From positions 124,001-188,000 of the forward strand of contig JANYET010000050.1 of NCBI GenBank assembly GCA_025359785.1: a DNA stretch of 64,000 bases. Reading direction: 5' to 3'. Shown here one piece after another: positions 39,468-48,141 of this stretch. The position numbers and the translations under genes were made by a program. Numbering within the stretch: the stretch's first letter is position 1; the number at the start of each line of letters is the position of its first letter. The stretch is from Alphaproteobacteria bacterium (lineage in GTDB: Bacteria; Pseudomonadota; Alphaproteobacteria; Caulobacterales; Caulobacteraceae). The notes below the pieces were generated by a model. That model did not search any database and was not told the origin of the DNA. It saw nothing but the letters and a program-made list of their open reading frames with translations.

Positions 39468-42117
39468 GCCGCACCTCCGCGCCGGTTGGCGCCTTCAGAA
39501 GCCTGGCGATCTCCGGTCGGCAGGATCCGCAGTTGGAGCCGGCCCCGGTCGACTCGCCGATCGCCTCCAGGCTGTCGGCGCCCTCGGCGATGGCGGCAGC
39601 GATCCGCTGGGCGCGGACGCCGAGGCAGGCGCAGACCATCGGGCCGGCCTGGACGATCCGGCCCGGCGCGCGGCCGATCAGCAGCGCCGCGCGATCCTGG
39701 GCGCCCAGGGCCTCGGCGGCGAACAGTTCCACCAGCCAGTCGCGCGGCGGCAGCGCCCCTTGGGTCGTCGTGAACATCACCCGGTCCAGCCGCTCGCCCG
39801 CCAGATGCGCCTCGCGCAGCACGCCGGCCGAGACGTCCTCGAAGCGCAGCGGCGCGGCCGTCGCGCCGCGCGCCAGGGCCAGGCGCAGGGCCTCGCGCTC
39901 GCGCTCGTCGCCCCGCCCGGCGAACTCGTGCAGCTGGCAGCCGGTCTGCGGAATCCGCCGCCAGATCAGGTCGAGGCCGGCCGGCGCGGCCCATCCCTCA
40001 CGCGCCAGGAAGAAGCCGCGCCAGGTCTCGCGATAGGGGCGGATACGGGCCGGGGTGTGCTTGAACTCCGGCTGGCCGGAGCGGGCGTCGACGCAGGCGC
40101 CGACCAGCGGGTTGGCCCGCCCCGAGGGCGCGAAGGCGGCCGTCCAGTGCATGGGCATGAACAGGTCGCCGGGCCGCTGGCGGTCGCTGAGCTGGGCGAT
40201 CACCACGGCCTCGCCCTGCGCCGTCTGCACCCGGGTCAGCGCGCCGTCGGCGATACCCACCGCCTCGGCGTCGGCGGGGTGGACCTCGACAAAGGGCTCA
40301 GGCGTGTGGCGGCAAAGCTCGGGGGCGAGGCCCGTGCGGGTCAGCGTATGCCAGTGGTCGCGCACCCGGCCGGTGTTCAACGCCAGCGGATAGGCGGCAT
40401 CGACCGCCACCGCCGGTCCGGCGGAACGCAGGGGCTGCATCCGCGCGCGGCCGTCCGGCGTGGCGAAACGGCCATCGGCGAAGAGCCGCGCCGTGCCGCC
40501 CGAGCCGGTCACCGGCCACTGAACAGGCTCCAGCGCGTCGTAGGCGTCCGGGGACAGCGCGGCGAGCGGGCCGAGGTTCAGAGGGCGGTCGATGTTCTCA
40601 TAGGCGGTCAGGCGGGCCCACTCGCGGAACACCTGGGCCGGAGAGCGCCAGCCGAAGGCCTCGCCGTGGCCCATGGCGCTCGCCACATCGGCGATGATCC
40701 GCCAGTCGGCGCGGGCCTCGCCGGGCGGCGGCATCACGGCGCGCTGGCGCGAGATGCGGCGCTCGGAATTGGTCACCGTGCCGTCCTTCTCGCCCCAGGC
40801 GAGCGCGGGCAGCTTCACATGGGCGAAAGCCATGGTGTCGGTGGCGGCCATGCAGTCGGACACCACCACGAAGGGGCAGCCCGCCAGCGCCTCGCGCACC
40901 CGGCCTGCGTCGGGCAGGCTCACCACCGGATTGGTCGCCATGATCCAGATCGCCTTGATCCGGCCATCGGCGACCGCGTCGAACATCTCGACGGCCATGA
41001 GGCCCGGGCGTTCAGCGACCCGCTGGGCGCCCCAGAATCGCGCCAGACGCGCGCGGGCGGCGGCGTCGAAGTCCATGTGGGCGGCCAGCGTGGTGGCCAT
41101 CCCGCCGGTCTCGCGCCCGCCCATGGCGTTGGGCTGGCCGGTGATCGAGAAGGGACAGGCCCCAGGCTTGCCGATCCGGCCGGTGGCCAGATGGGCATTG
41201 AGGATCGCCAGGCCTTTGGCGACGCCCTGGGTCGACTGGTTGGCGCCCATGGAAAACAGGCTGACCGTGCGCGGCGTCTCGGCGAACCAGCGGAAGAAGG
41301 TCGCAAGGTCGGCCTCGGCCACACCGCAGTCACGCGCGACGGCGTGCAGCGACTGGTCTTCGGCGGCGAGCGCCGCCATGACCTCCGCGAACCCCGCCAG
41401 GTGGGCGGCGATATAGCCTCGGTCCACCGCGCCGCGCCGCAGGAGATCGGCCAGCAGGCCGTTCCAGAGGCGCACGTCGGTCTGTGGCGCCAGCGCCAGG
41501 TGCAGGTCGGCGACCTCGGCGGTGTCGGTGCGGCGCGGGTCCAGCACCACATGCCGCTGGCCGCGGGCCCGCGCCGCCTCCATCCGCCGGAACAGCACCG
41601 GATGCGTCCAGGCCGCGTTGTGGCCGGAGAACACCACCAGATCGGCGAGGTCCAGGTCTTCGTAGCAGCCGGGCACGAGATCGGCCCCGAAAGCCAGCTT
41701 GTGGGCGGTCACCGCCGAAGCCATGCAGAGCCTGGAGTTGGTGTCGATGTTGCCGGAGCCGATGAAGCCCTTCATCAGCTTGTTGGCCGCGTAATAGTCC
41801 TCGGTGAGCAGCTGGCCGGAGACGTAGAAGGCGACTGAGTCCGGCCCGTGACGATCGATGGTTTCGCTGAACCGCCGCGCCACCAGCGCCGTCGCCTCGC
41901 GCCAGGAGGCCTGGCGCGCGCCGATCGCCGGCGCGAGCAGCCTGCCCTCCAGCCCGACGGTCGAGCCCAGCGCGCTGCCCTTAGAACAGAGCCGGCCGGC
42001 ATTGGCGGGATGGGCCTCGTCGCCCGAAACGCGCATCGCGCGCCCATCGGCCTGGGCGACGACGCCGCAACCGACGCCGCAGTAGGGGCACGTCGTGCGG
42101 GCGGTCCCCTCGCCCAT
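39457..42117 (-). CDS. nasA: Assimilatory nitrate reductase catalytic subunit
   Basis: An 886-residue molybdopterin (bis-MGD) oxidoreductase. The N-terminal [4Fe-4S] ligands are Cys10, Cys13, Cys17 and Cys44. Mo-cofactor domains follow (GKPGACPFSITGQPNAMGGRE). The C-terminal 70 residues add a BFD-like [2Fe-2S] domain (CACLGVR and NCGSCRPE), as in the NasA type. Located in the cytoplasm. No separate electron-transfer subunit such as NasC is in the window, so the donor may reach the BFD domain directly. Confidence 0.96.
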   Translation of the reverse strand: MGEGTARTTCPYCGVGCGVVAQADGRAMRVSGDEAHPANAGRLCSKGSALGSTVGLEGRLLAPAIGARQASWREATALVARRFSETIDRHGPDSVAFYVSGQLLTEDYYAANKLMKGFIGSGNIDTNSRLCMASAVTAHKLAFGADLVPGCYEDLDLADLVVFSGHNAAWTHPVLFRRMEAARARGQRHVVLDPRRTDTAEVADLHLALAPQTDVRLWNGLLADLLRRGAVDRGYIAAHLAGFAEVMAALAAEDQSLHAVARDCGVAEADLATFFRWFAETPRTVSLFSMGANQSTQGVAKGLAILNAHLATGRIGKPGACPFSITGQPNAMGGRETGGMATTLAAHMDFDAAARARLARFWGAQRVAERPGLMAVEMFDAVADGRIKAIWIMATNPVVSLPDAGRVREALAGCPFVVVSDCMAATDTMAFAHVKLPALAWGEKDGTVTNSERRISRQRAVMPPPGEARADWRIIADVASAMGHGEAFGWRSPAQVFREWARLTAYENIDRPLNLGPLAALSPDAYDALEPVQWPVTGSGGTARLFADGRFATPDGRARMQPLRSAGPAVAVDAAYPLALNTGRVRDHWHTLTRTGLAPELCRHTPEPFVEVHPADAEAVGIADGALTRVQTAQGEAVVIAQLSDRQRPGDLFMPMHWTAAFAPSGRANPLVGACVDARSGQPEFKHTPARIRPYRETWRGFFLAREGWAAPAGLDLIWRRIPQTGCQLHEFAGRGDEREREALRLALARGATAAPLRFEDVSAGVLREAHLAGERLDRVMFTTTQGALPPRDWLVELFAAEALGAQDRAALLIGRAPGRIVQAGPMVCACLGVRAQRIAAAIAEGADSLEAIGESTGAGSNCGSCRPEIARLLKAPTGAEVRHAA

Positions 42118-42120
42118 CGA

Positions 42121-42459
42121 TCAGGCCTCGCCCAGCAGCAGGCGGCCCTCGCGGACCTGCAACGCGATCACCGGGGCGCAGCCCTTGCCGCGGTCGGCGC
42201 CCATGGGCTCGCCGGTCGCCAGATCGATGGACCAGTTGTGCAGCGGGCACGCCACGGCGCGGCCATGGACGATCCCCTGGCTGAGCGGGCCGCCCTTGTG
42301 CGGGCAGGCGTCGCGCAGCGCGAAGACCTCACCGTCGCCGGTGCGGAAGATCGCCACCGCGCCGCGCGGGCTCGGCACCCGGCGCGCCCCTCGCAGGGGG
42401 ATGTCGGTAACCGCGCCGACGTCGGTCCAGGTGGTCGGATCGAGGACGTGGGCGTTCAT
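42121..42459 (-). CDS. nirD: Nitrite reductase small subunit (Rieske type)
   Basis: A 112-residue Rieske-fold subunit of NADH-dependent nitrite reductase with Cys52-x-His54 (CPHKGG) and Cys71-x2-His74 (CPLHNW), so unlike the E. coli NirD it should hold a real [2Fe-2S] cluster. The start is placed at the fourth of four tandem ATG copies (42459); the three earlier ATGs run into stops after five codons. It lies 3 nt before nasA. Confidence 0.93.
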   Translation of the reverse strand: MNAHVLDPTTWTDVGAVTDIPLRGARRVPSPRGAVAIFRTGDGEVFALRDACPHKGGPLSQGIVHGRAVACPLHNWSIDLATGEPMGADRGKGCAPVIALQVREGRLLLGEA

Positions 42460-42501
42460 AGGGCGGCGTTCATGGGGGGGCATTCATACGGGGGCATTCA
42501 T
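42457..42501 (-). repeat. 14-bp tandem repeat making three mini-ORFs before nirD
   Basis: Four ATGs lie exactly 14 bp apart (first bases at 42501, 42487, 42473, 42459), each in an ATGAAYGCC context. The first overlaps the nirB stop (ATGA). Copies 1-3 encode MNAPV, MNAPP and MNAAL, each ending in TGA that overlaps the next ATG. The fourth opens nirD (MNAHV). Confidence 0.95.
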
Positions 42502-44963
42502 ACGGGGGCGAACTCCAGGCGCCGGCTGAGCGGGTTGAACTCGTGGCTGTCGCGACCGGCGACCCGCTCGGCCCAGGGATCGATGCGCGAGAACCGCTGC
42601 GAGTAGGCGAAGCGGTCGTGCAGCGCGCGACGGCGCTCAGGATCCTCGACCTCGGCGCGGATGGCCCCCAGCCCGATGCGCGGCATCCACTTGTAGATGC
42701 GCTCCAGATACCAGGCGTTCTCGCGGTAGAACTGGGTCACCGCGCAAACGGTCCAGACCGCCTCCTCTTCGGTGGCCACCTTGGTCAGCAGCTCGGTCCC
42801 CTGGATGTGCAGGCCGGCGGCGCCGCCGATGTGGATTTCGTAGCCGCTGTCGACGCAGACCACGCCGATATCCTTGCAGGTCGCCTCGGCGCAGTTGCGC
42901 GGGCAGCCGGAGACGCCGAGCTTGACCTTGGCTGGGGTCCACGACCCCCACATGAATTTCTCCAGCCGGATGCCGAGGCCGGTGGAGTCCTGGGTTCCGA
43001 ACCGGCACCAGTCCGACCCCACGCAGGTTTTCACCGTGCGCAGGCCCTTGGCGTAGGCGTGACCGGAGACCATGCCGGCGGCGTTGAGGTCGGCCCAGAC
43101 GGCTGGCAGATCGTCCTTCTGGACGCCCAGGAGGTCGATGCGTTGGCCGCCCGTGACCTTCACGGCGGGGATTTCGAACTTATCGACCACATCGGCGATG
43201 GCGCGCAGTTCCGCGGCGCTGGTCATCCCGCCCCACATGCGGGGCACCACCGAGAAGGTCCCATCCTTCTGGATGTTGGCGTGGGCGCGCTCGTTGATGA
43301 ACCGCGACTGCCTGTCGTCTCGATAGTCGCCGGGCCAGGCGCACAGCAGATAGTAGTTGAGCGCCGGGCGGCAGGACGCGCAGCCGTCGGCGGTGGTCCA
43401 TTCCAGCGCCTGCATCACCGCCGGGATCGACTTCAGCCCCTCCGCGACGATCCGCTGGCGGGTCTCGTCGTGGCCACGGTGGGTGCAGCCACAGACGGGC
43501 TTCGGGCCGGTCTGGGCCTGGAAACTTTCGCCAAGGGTCAGCTTCAGCAGCTTCTCCACCAGCGGCGTGCAGGACCCGCAGGACGCCGACGCCTTGGTCA
43601 CCGCCCGAACGTCCTCCAGCGTCATCAGGCCCTGGCTGACGATAGCGCCGGTGATCGCGCCCTTGCAGACGCCGTTGCAGCCGCAGACTTCGGTCTGGTC
43701 GGCCATGGCCGCAACGGCCGCGCTAGGGTCGAGGCCCCGAAGGCCCTCCGTCACGCTCTGACCGAAGATCAACGTCTCACGGATATCGGCGACATCCGCG
43801 CCCGAGCGCATCAGGTCGAAGTACCAGGCGCCGTCGGCGGCGTCGCCGAACAGCACCGCGCCAGCCACCCGGCCGGCCTCCAGCACCACGCGCTTGTAGA
43901 CCCCACGTCCGGCGTCGCGGAACACGATGTCCTCGCATCCCTCGCCGCCGGAGAACTTGCCGGCCGAGAACACATCGACGCCAGAGACCTTCAGCCGGGT
44001 CGACAGCACCGAGCCGGCATAGGCCGCGTCCTGGTCCGTGAGCGTCCCGCCCACCGCGCGGCACATCTCCCAGATCGGCGCCACCAGGCCATAACACTGA
44101 CCACGATGCTCGACGCATTCGCCCACCGCCAGGATCGACGGGTCTGACGTGACCATGCCGTCGTCCACGACCACGCCGCGCGCCACGTCCAGTCCGGCCG
44201 CCTTGGCCAGCGCGGTGTTGGGCCGGATGCCGACCGCCATGACCAGCAGATCGCAGGGCAGCACCCGCCCGTCCTTCAGCCGCAGGCCGGCGACCCGGCC
44301 GTCCTCGCCGACGATTTCCTCGGACTGGGCGTCGAGCACCGTCTCGACACCTCGCGCGGCCAGGGCGTCGGCCAGCAGGAAGCTCGCCGAGGCGTCGAGC
44401 TGACGCTCCATCAGCACGTCCATCAGGTGGACGACGGTTGCCGCCATGCCCCGGCGGACGAGACCGTAGGCCGCCTCGATGCCCAGCAGGCCGCCGCCGA
44501 TCACCACCGCCCTTGCGCCAGGCCTGGCCGCCGCGGCGACCATCGCCTCGACATCGTCCAGGTCGCGGAAGGTGACCACGCCCGCGAGATCCGCGCCGGG
44601 CAGCGGCAGGCGGATCGGGTCCGACCCCACCGCCAGCAGCAACCGGTCGTAGCCGACCTCCAGACCGCCCTCGGCCCGCACCACGCGGGTCTGCCGATCA
44701 ATGGCCAGGGCGGCGCGGCCGGTGTGCAGTGCGATGCCGTTGTCGCGATACCAGGCCTCGTCGTTGATCACGATGTCGGCGAAGGCCTTCTCGCCCGCCA
44801 GCACCGGCGACAGCATGATCCGGTCGTAGTTCACCCGCGGCTCGGCTCCGAAGATGGCGATCTCATAGCGGTCCGGATCGCGCTTCAGCACCTCCTGCAC
44901 CGCCCGACAGCCCGCCATGCCGTTGCCGATGACGACCAGCCGTTGCTTGGCGGGGGCGCTCAT
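42498..44963 (-). CDS. nirB: NADH-dependent nitrite reductase large subunit
   Basis: An 821-residue siroheme enzyme that reduces nitrite to ammonium. Domain order: FAD/NAD Rossmann part (LVVIGNGMAGCRAVQE), BFD-type [2Fe-2S] domains (CGCNGVCKGAI, CGSCTPLVEKL, CGCTHRG), and sulfite/nitrite reductase halves with GVSGCPRNCAEATCKDIGVV binding siroheme and [4Fe-4S]. The ATG at 44963 overlaps the narK stop (ATGA). Confidence 0.96.
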   Translation of the reverse strand: MSAPAKQRLVVIGNGMAGCRAVQEVLKRDPDRYEIAIFGAEPRVNYDRIMLSPVLAGEKAFADIVINDEAWYRDNGIALHTGRAALAIDRQTRVVRAEGGLEVGYDRLLLAVGSDPIRLPLPGADLAGVVTFRDLDDVEAMVAAAARPGARAVVIGGGLLGIEAAYGLVRRGMAATVVHLMDVLMERQLDASASFLLADALAARGVETVLDAQSEEIVGEDGRVAGLRLKDGRVLPCDLLVMAVGIRPNTALAKAAGLDVARGVVVDDGMVTSDPSILAVGECVEHRGQCYGLVAPIWEMCRAVGGTLTDQDAAYAGSVLSTRLKVSGVDVFSAGKFSGGEGCEDIVFRDAGRGVYKRVVLEAGRVAGAVLFGDAADGAWYFDLMRSGADVADIRETLIFGQSVTEGLRGLDPSAAVAAMADQTEVCGCNGVCKGAITGAIVSQGLMTLEDVRAVTKASASCGSCTPLVEKLLKLTLGESFQAQTGPKPVCGCTHRGHDETRQRIVAEGLKSIPAVMQALEWTTADGCASCRPALNYYLLCAWPGDYRDDRQSRFINERAHANIQKDGTFSVVPRMWGGMTSAAELRAIADVVDKFEIPAVKVTGGQRIDLLGVQKDDLPAVWADLNAAGMVSGHAYAKGLRTVKTCVGSDWCRFGTQDSTGLGIRLEKFMWGSWTPAKVKLGVSGCPRNCAEATCKDIGVVCVDSGYEIHIGGAAGLHIQGTELLTKVATEEEAVWTVCAVTQFYRENAWYLERIYKWMPRIGLGAIRAEVEDPERRRALHDRFAYSQRFSRIDPWAERVAGRDSHEFNPLSRRLEFAPV

Positions 44964-46195
44964 AGCCGCAACGTCGCGCCGACGGCCTGCGCCTCGGCGC
45001 CGGCTAGTGCGCCCCAGGTCTGCCGCCAGCGGGTCTTGACGCCGGTCAGGCCGCCCAGGGCCAGCAGCGCCAGTCCCGCGAAGGCCAGTAGACCGACCTG
45101 ATAGCTGCCGGTCAGCTGTTTGGCCCAGCCCAGGCTGGAGGCCAGGTAGAACCCGCCGATGCCGCCGGTCATCCCCACCAGGCCGGTGACGACGCCGATC
45201 TCCTTGCCGAACCGCTGAGGCGCCAGCTGGAACACCGCACCGTTGCCGGCGCCCAGCGCCATCATCGAGAACATGATGATCCCGAGCGCCAGATAGGGGC
45301 TCGGCTGCTGGAAGCTCGCCAGCGCCAGGCCGAGCGCGGCCAGCAGATAGACCACCGTCAGGGTCCGCACCCCGCCGAAACGGTCGGCGAGCGCGCCACC
45401 CACCGGCCGGATGAAGGATCCCGCGAAAACACAGGCCGCGGTGAAGAACCCGGCGCGCACCGCCGGCAGGCCGTACTCGGAATTGAAGTAGATGGTCAGC
45501 GAGGACGAGAGCCCCACGAAACCGCCGAAGGTCACCCCGTAGAGCAGCATCAGCCACCAGGCGTCGGGTGTCTTGAGGACGGAGAGATAGTCGCCGAGCG
45601 CCTTAGCCGGCGGCCGGTTGGGCGCGTCCTTGGCGAAGATCAGGAACACGACGAAGGCCACCGCCAGCGGCAGGGCGGCCAGGCCGATGACATTGCCCCA
45701 GCCATAGTGCTGGGCGAGGCTCGGCGCGAACAGCGCGGCCAGCGCGGTGCCGGAATTCCCGGCGCCGGCGATACCGAGGGCCAAGCCTTGATATTCGGGC
45801 GGGTACCAGCGCGAGGCCAACGGCAGGGCGACGGCGAACGATGCGCCGGCGATACCCAGAACGACCCCCAGCAGCAGCACCTGATTGTAGCTGTGGATGC
45901 CCAGGAACCACGCCAGGCCGAGGCCCGCCAACACCAGGACCTGGGCGATCACACCCGTCCGCTTCGGACCGATATGGTCGACCGAGACTCCGGCGACCAG
46001 TCTCAGGAGAGCGCCCGATAGAACCGGGATCGCCACCATCAACCCCTTTTGGGCCGGCTCGAGATGGAAGCTCTTGGCGATCGCCACGCCGAGCGGCCCG
46101 AGGATCACCCAGACCATGAACGACAGGTCGAAATAGAGGAATGCCGAGGCAAGCGTGGGCGTGTGCCCGGCTTTGAGGAAGGAACGGTTCAGCAT
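44960..46195 (-). CDS. narK: NarK-type nitrate/nitrite MFS transporter
   Basis: A 411-residue, 12-helix permease of the nitrate/nitrite porter family. Signature regions GIAGASFAVALPLASRWYPPEYQG and LGAGNGAVFQLAPQRF are the two glycine-rich nitrate motifs. It is a second import or nitrite export route beside the ABC system in the same block. A 225-bp non-coding gap (46196-46420) separates it from nrtD; it holds a weak GC hairpin followed by TTTTT (about 46377-46400) that could lower read-through. Confidence 0.92.
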   Translation of the reverse strand: MLNRSFLKAGHTPTLASAFLYFDLSFMVWVILGPLGVAIAKSFHLEPAQKGLMVAIPVLSGALLRLVAGVSVDHIGPKRTGVIAQVLVLAGLGLAWFLGIHSYNQVLLLGVVLGIAGASFAVALPLASRWYPPEYQGLALGIAGAGNSGTALAALFAPSLAQHYGWGNVIGLAALPLAVAFVVFLIFAKDAPNRPPAKALGDYLSVLKTPDAWWLMLLYGVTFGGFVGLSSSLTIYFNSEYGLPAVRAGFFTAACVFAGSFIRPVGGALADRFGGVRTLTVVYLLAALGLALASFQQPSPYLALGIIMFSMMALGAGNGAVFQLAPQRFGKEIGVVTGLVGMTGGIGGFYLASSLGWAKQLTGSYQVGLLAFAGLALLALGGLTGVKTRWRQTWGALAGAEAQAVGATLRL

Positions 46196-46420
46196 TGTGG
46201 GTAAGGCCCTGGACGCGGGGTTGAACTGGCGGCGTCGCCGAAGCGGGAAAGGCTCGCCATCGAGCCGGTCCGAGAGCCGCGAACGCCATTGTCCTGGGCC
46301 TGTCCCGAGAGTTGCGCCGCGCCGCGCAACGCGTCACGCCTCCGCGACGCCTCGCGAGCGCGGGTGTTTGCTGCAGTGCAAAAACCGGGCGCTTTCCGGG
46401 GTCGGCGCCGTGAAAACGGG

Positions 46421-47221
46421 CTACGCGGCCGTCCGGGCGGCCGGGCTACGCGCATAAAGGAACCCGATCACCGCGTGCCGCGCCGCGACATAGGCGGGAT
46501 GGGAATGAGCCTCGATTCGCCGGCGCGGCCGCGACAGCCCGACCTCCAGCACCTCGCCGATGCCGGCCGCCGGGCCGTTGGTCATCATCACGACCCGGTC
46601 GGAGAGCAGCACCGCCTCGTCCACGTCGTGGGTGATCATCAGGACGGTGTTCCTGAGCTTGGCGTGAATCTCCATGACGCTGTCCTGCAGGTGAGCGCGG
46701 GTCAGGGCGTCCAGGGCTCCGAAGGGCTCGTCCAGCAGCAGGACCTTGGGTTCCATGGCCAGCGCGCGAGCGATGCCGACCCGCTGCTTCATGCCGCCGG
46801 AAATTTCGCTCGGGCGCTTCTGAGCGGCGTGGGTCATCTGCACGAGCGCCAGGTTGTGCATCACCCAGTCGTGCCGCTGCGCGCGGGTCTTCTTGCCGCG
46901 GAACACCTTGTTCACGGCCAGACTGACGTTCTCGTAGACCGATAGCCATGGCAGCAGGGAATGGTTCTGGAACACCACGGCCCGCTCCGGACCGGGCTCC
47001 TCGACGGCCACGCGGTCCAGGATCACCGCGCCCGTCGTGACGGGGACCAGGCCCGCGACCACGTTCAGCAAGGTCGATTTCCCGCAGCCGGAGTGGCCGA
47101 TGATCGAAACGAATTGGCCCTCGTTGACCTGCAGGTTTAGGTCACGCAGCACCTCGGCGGTGTTCGACCCGCGCGCGAAGCTGACGCCGACGTGTTCGAT
47201 GGATAGAAATGCCTTGGACAT
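46421..47221 (-). CDS. nrtD: Nitrate ABC transporter ATP-binding protein
   Basis: A 266-residue ATPase with Walker A (GHSGCGKST), the Q-loop (VFQNHSLLPWLSVYENV), ABC signature (SEISGGMKQR, a mild variant), Walker B (VLLLDEPFGALD) and the H-loop (MITHDVDEA). It matches the NrtD/CmpD branch. There is only one ATPase gene; the NrtC-type ATPase fused to a binding domain, known from cyanobacteria, is missing. It lies 11 nt after nrtB. Confidence 0.94.
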   Translation of the reverse strand: MSKAFLSIEHVGVSFARGSNTAEVLRDLNLQVNEGQFVSIIGHSGCGKSTLLNVVAGLVPVTTGAVILDRVAVEEPGPERAVVFQNHSLLPWLSVYENVSLAVNKVFRGKKTRAQRHDWVMHNLALVQMTHAAQKRPSEISGGMKQRVGIARALAMEPKVLLLDEPFGALDALTRAHLQDSVMEIHAKLRNTVLMITHDVDEAVLLSDRVVMMTNGPAAGIGEVLEVGLSRPRRRIEAHSHPAYVAARHAVIGFLYARSPAARTAA

Positions 47222-47232
47222 GGTTCGCCTCC

Positions 47233-48129
47233 CTAGCCCAGAGCCGTGCCCCGGGAGACGAACCGGCCCAGCAGGGCGACGGCGCGGTCCAGAGCAAAGC
47301 CGACGAGACCGACCCAGACCAGCGCCACGACGATGTCGGAGATGCGCGAGGAATTGTACTGGTCCCAGATGAAGAAGCCGACGCCGACGCCGCCCAGCAG
47401 CATTTCCGAGGCGATGATCGCCAGCCAGCTCATGCCGACGCCGATCCGCAGGCCGGTGAAGATGTAGGGCGTGGTGGCCGGCAGCAGCACCTTCCAGAAA
47501 TGCTCCAGCGGCGACAGGCGCAGCACCCGGCTGACGTTGGTGTAGTCCTCTGGAATATTGCGGACGCCGACCGCGGTGTTGATGATCACCGGCCAGATCG
47601 AGGTGATGAAGATCACGAACAGAGCGGATGGCTGGGCCTGGTGGAAGGCCGCCAGCGAGATCGGCAGCCAGGCGAGCGGCGGCACTGTCCGCAGAACCTG
47701 GAAGATCGGATCGAGGCCACGGTGCGCCCATTTGCTGGCGCCGATCAGCACGCCCAGGCCGATCCCGACCACCGCGGCGAGCGAGAAGCCGAACCCCACC
47801 CGGCTCAGGCTCGTCGCCACATGCCAGAACAGCCCCTTGTCCGTCCCGCCATGGTCGAAGAACGGATGGACGATCAGGTCATGGGAGTCGCGCCAGATGG
47901 TCAGCGGAGCCGGCACGCCGGCGCCGTCGGCGTCGATGAGCTGCCAGATCCCCAGGATCAAACCCAGGACCACAATGGGTGGCAAGGTCAACTCAGCGAG
48001 ACCGCGCCCCATGCGGCCCAGGTGGGACAGCGCCGAGGCACGCCCGTCGCGCGGCATCAGCACCACCGCCGCGTCCTGCGGCGCTTCGACGGCAAGCGCG
48101 GGGGTAAGCTGAGAGGCGGGAAGGCTCAT
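47233..48129 (-). CDS. nrtB: Nitrate ABC transporter permease
   Basis: A 298-residue integral membrane protein of the NrtB/SsuC permease family, with the EAA-type loop in the region VLRTVPPLAWLPISLAAF ... VFIITSIWPVIINTAVGV and about six helices. It is 12 nt from nrtA, part of the nrtABD set. Confidence 0.94.
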   Translation of the reverse strand: MSLPASQLTPALAVEAPQDAAVVLMPRDGRASALSHLGRMGRGLAELTLPPIVVLGLILGIWQLIDADGAGVPAPLTIWRDSHDLIVHPFFDHGGTDKGLFWHVATSLSRVGFGFSLAAVVGIGLGVLIGASKWAHRGLDPIFQVLRTVPPLAWLPISLAAFHQAQPSALFVIFITSIWPVIINTAVGVRNIPEDYTNVSRVLRLSPLEHFWKVLLPATTPYIFTGLRIGVGMSWLAIIASEMLLGGVGVGFFIWDQYNSSRISDIVVALVWVGLVGFALDRAVALLGRFVSRGTALG

Positions 48130-48141
48130 CTCAGGCTCCTG

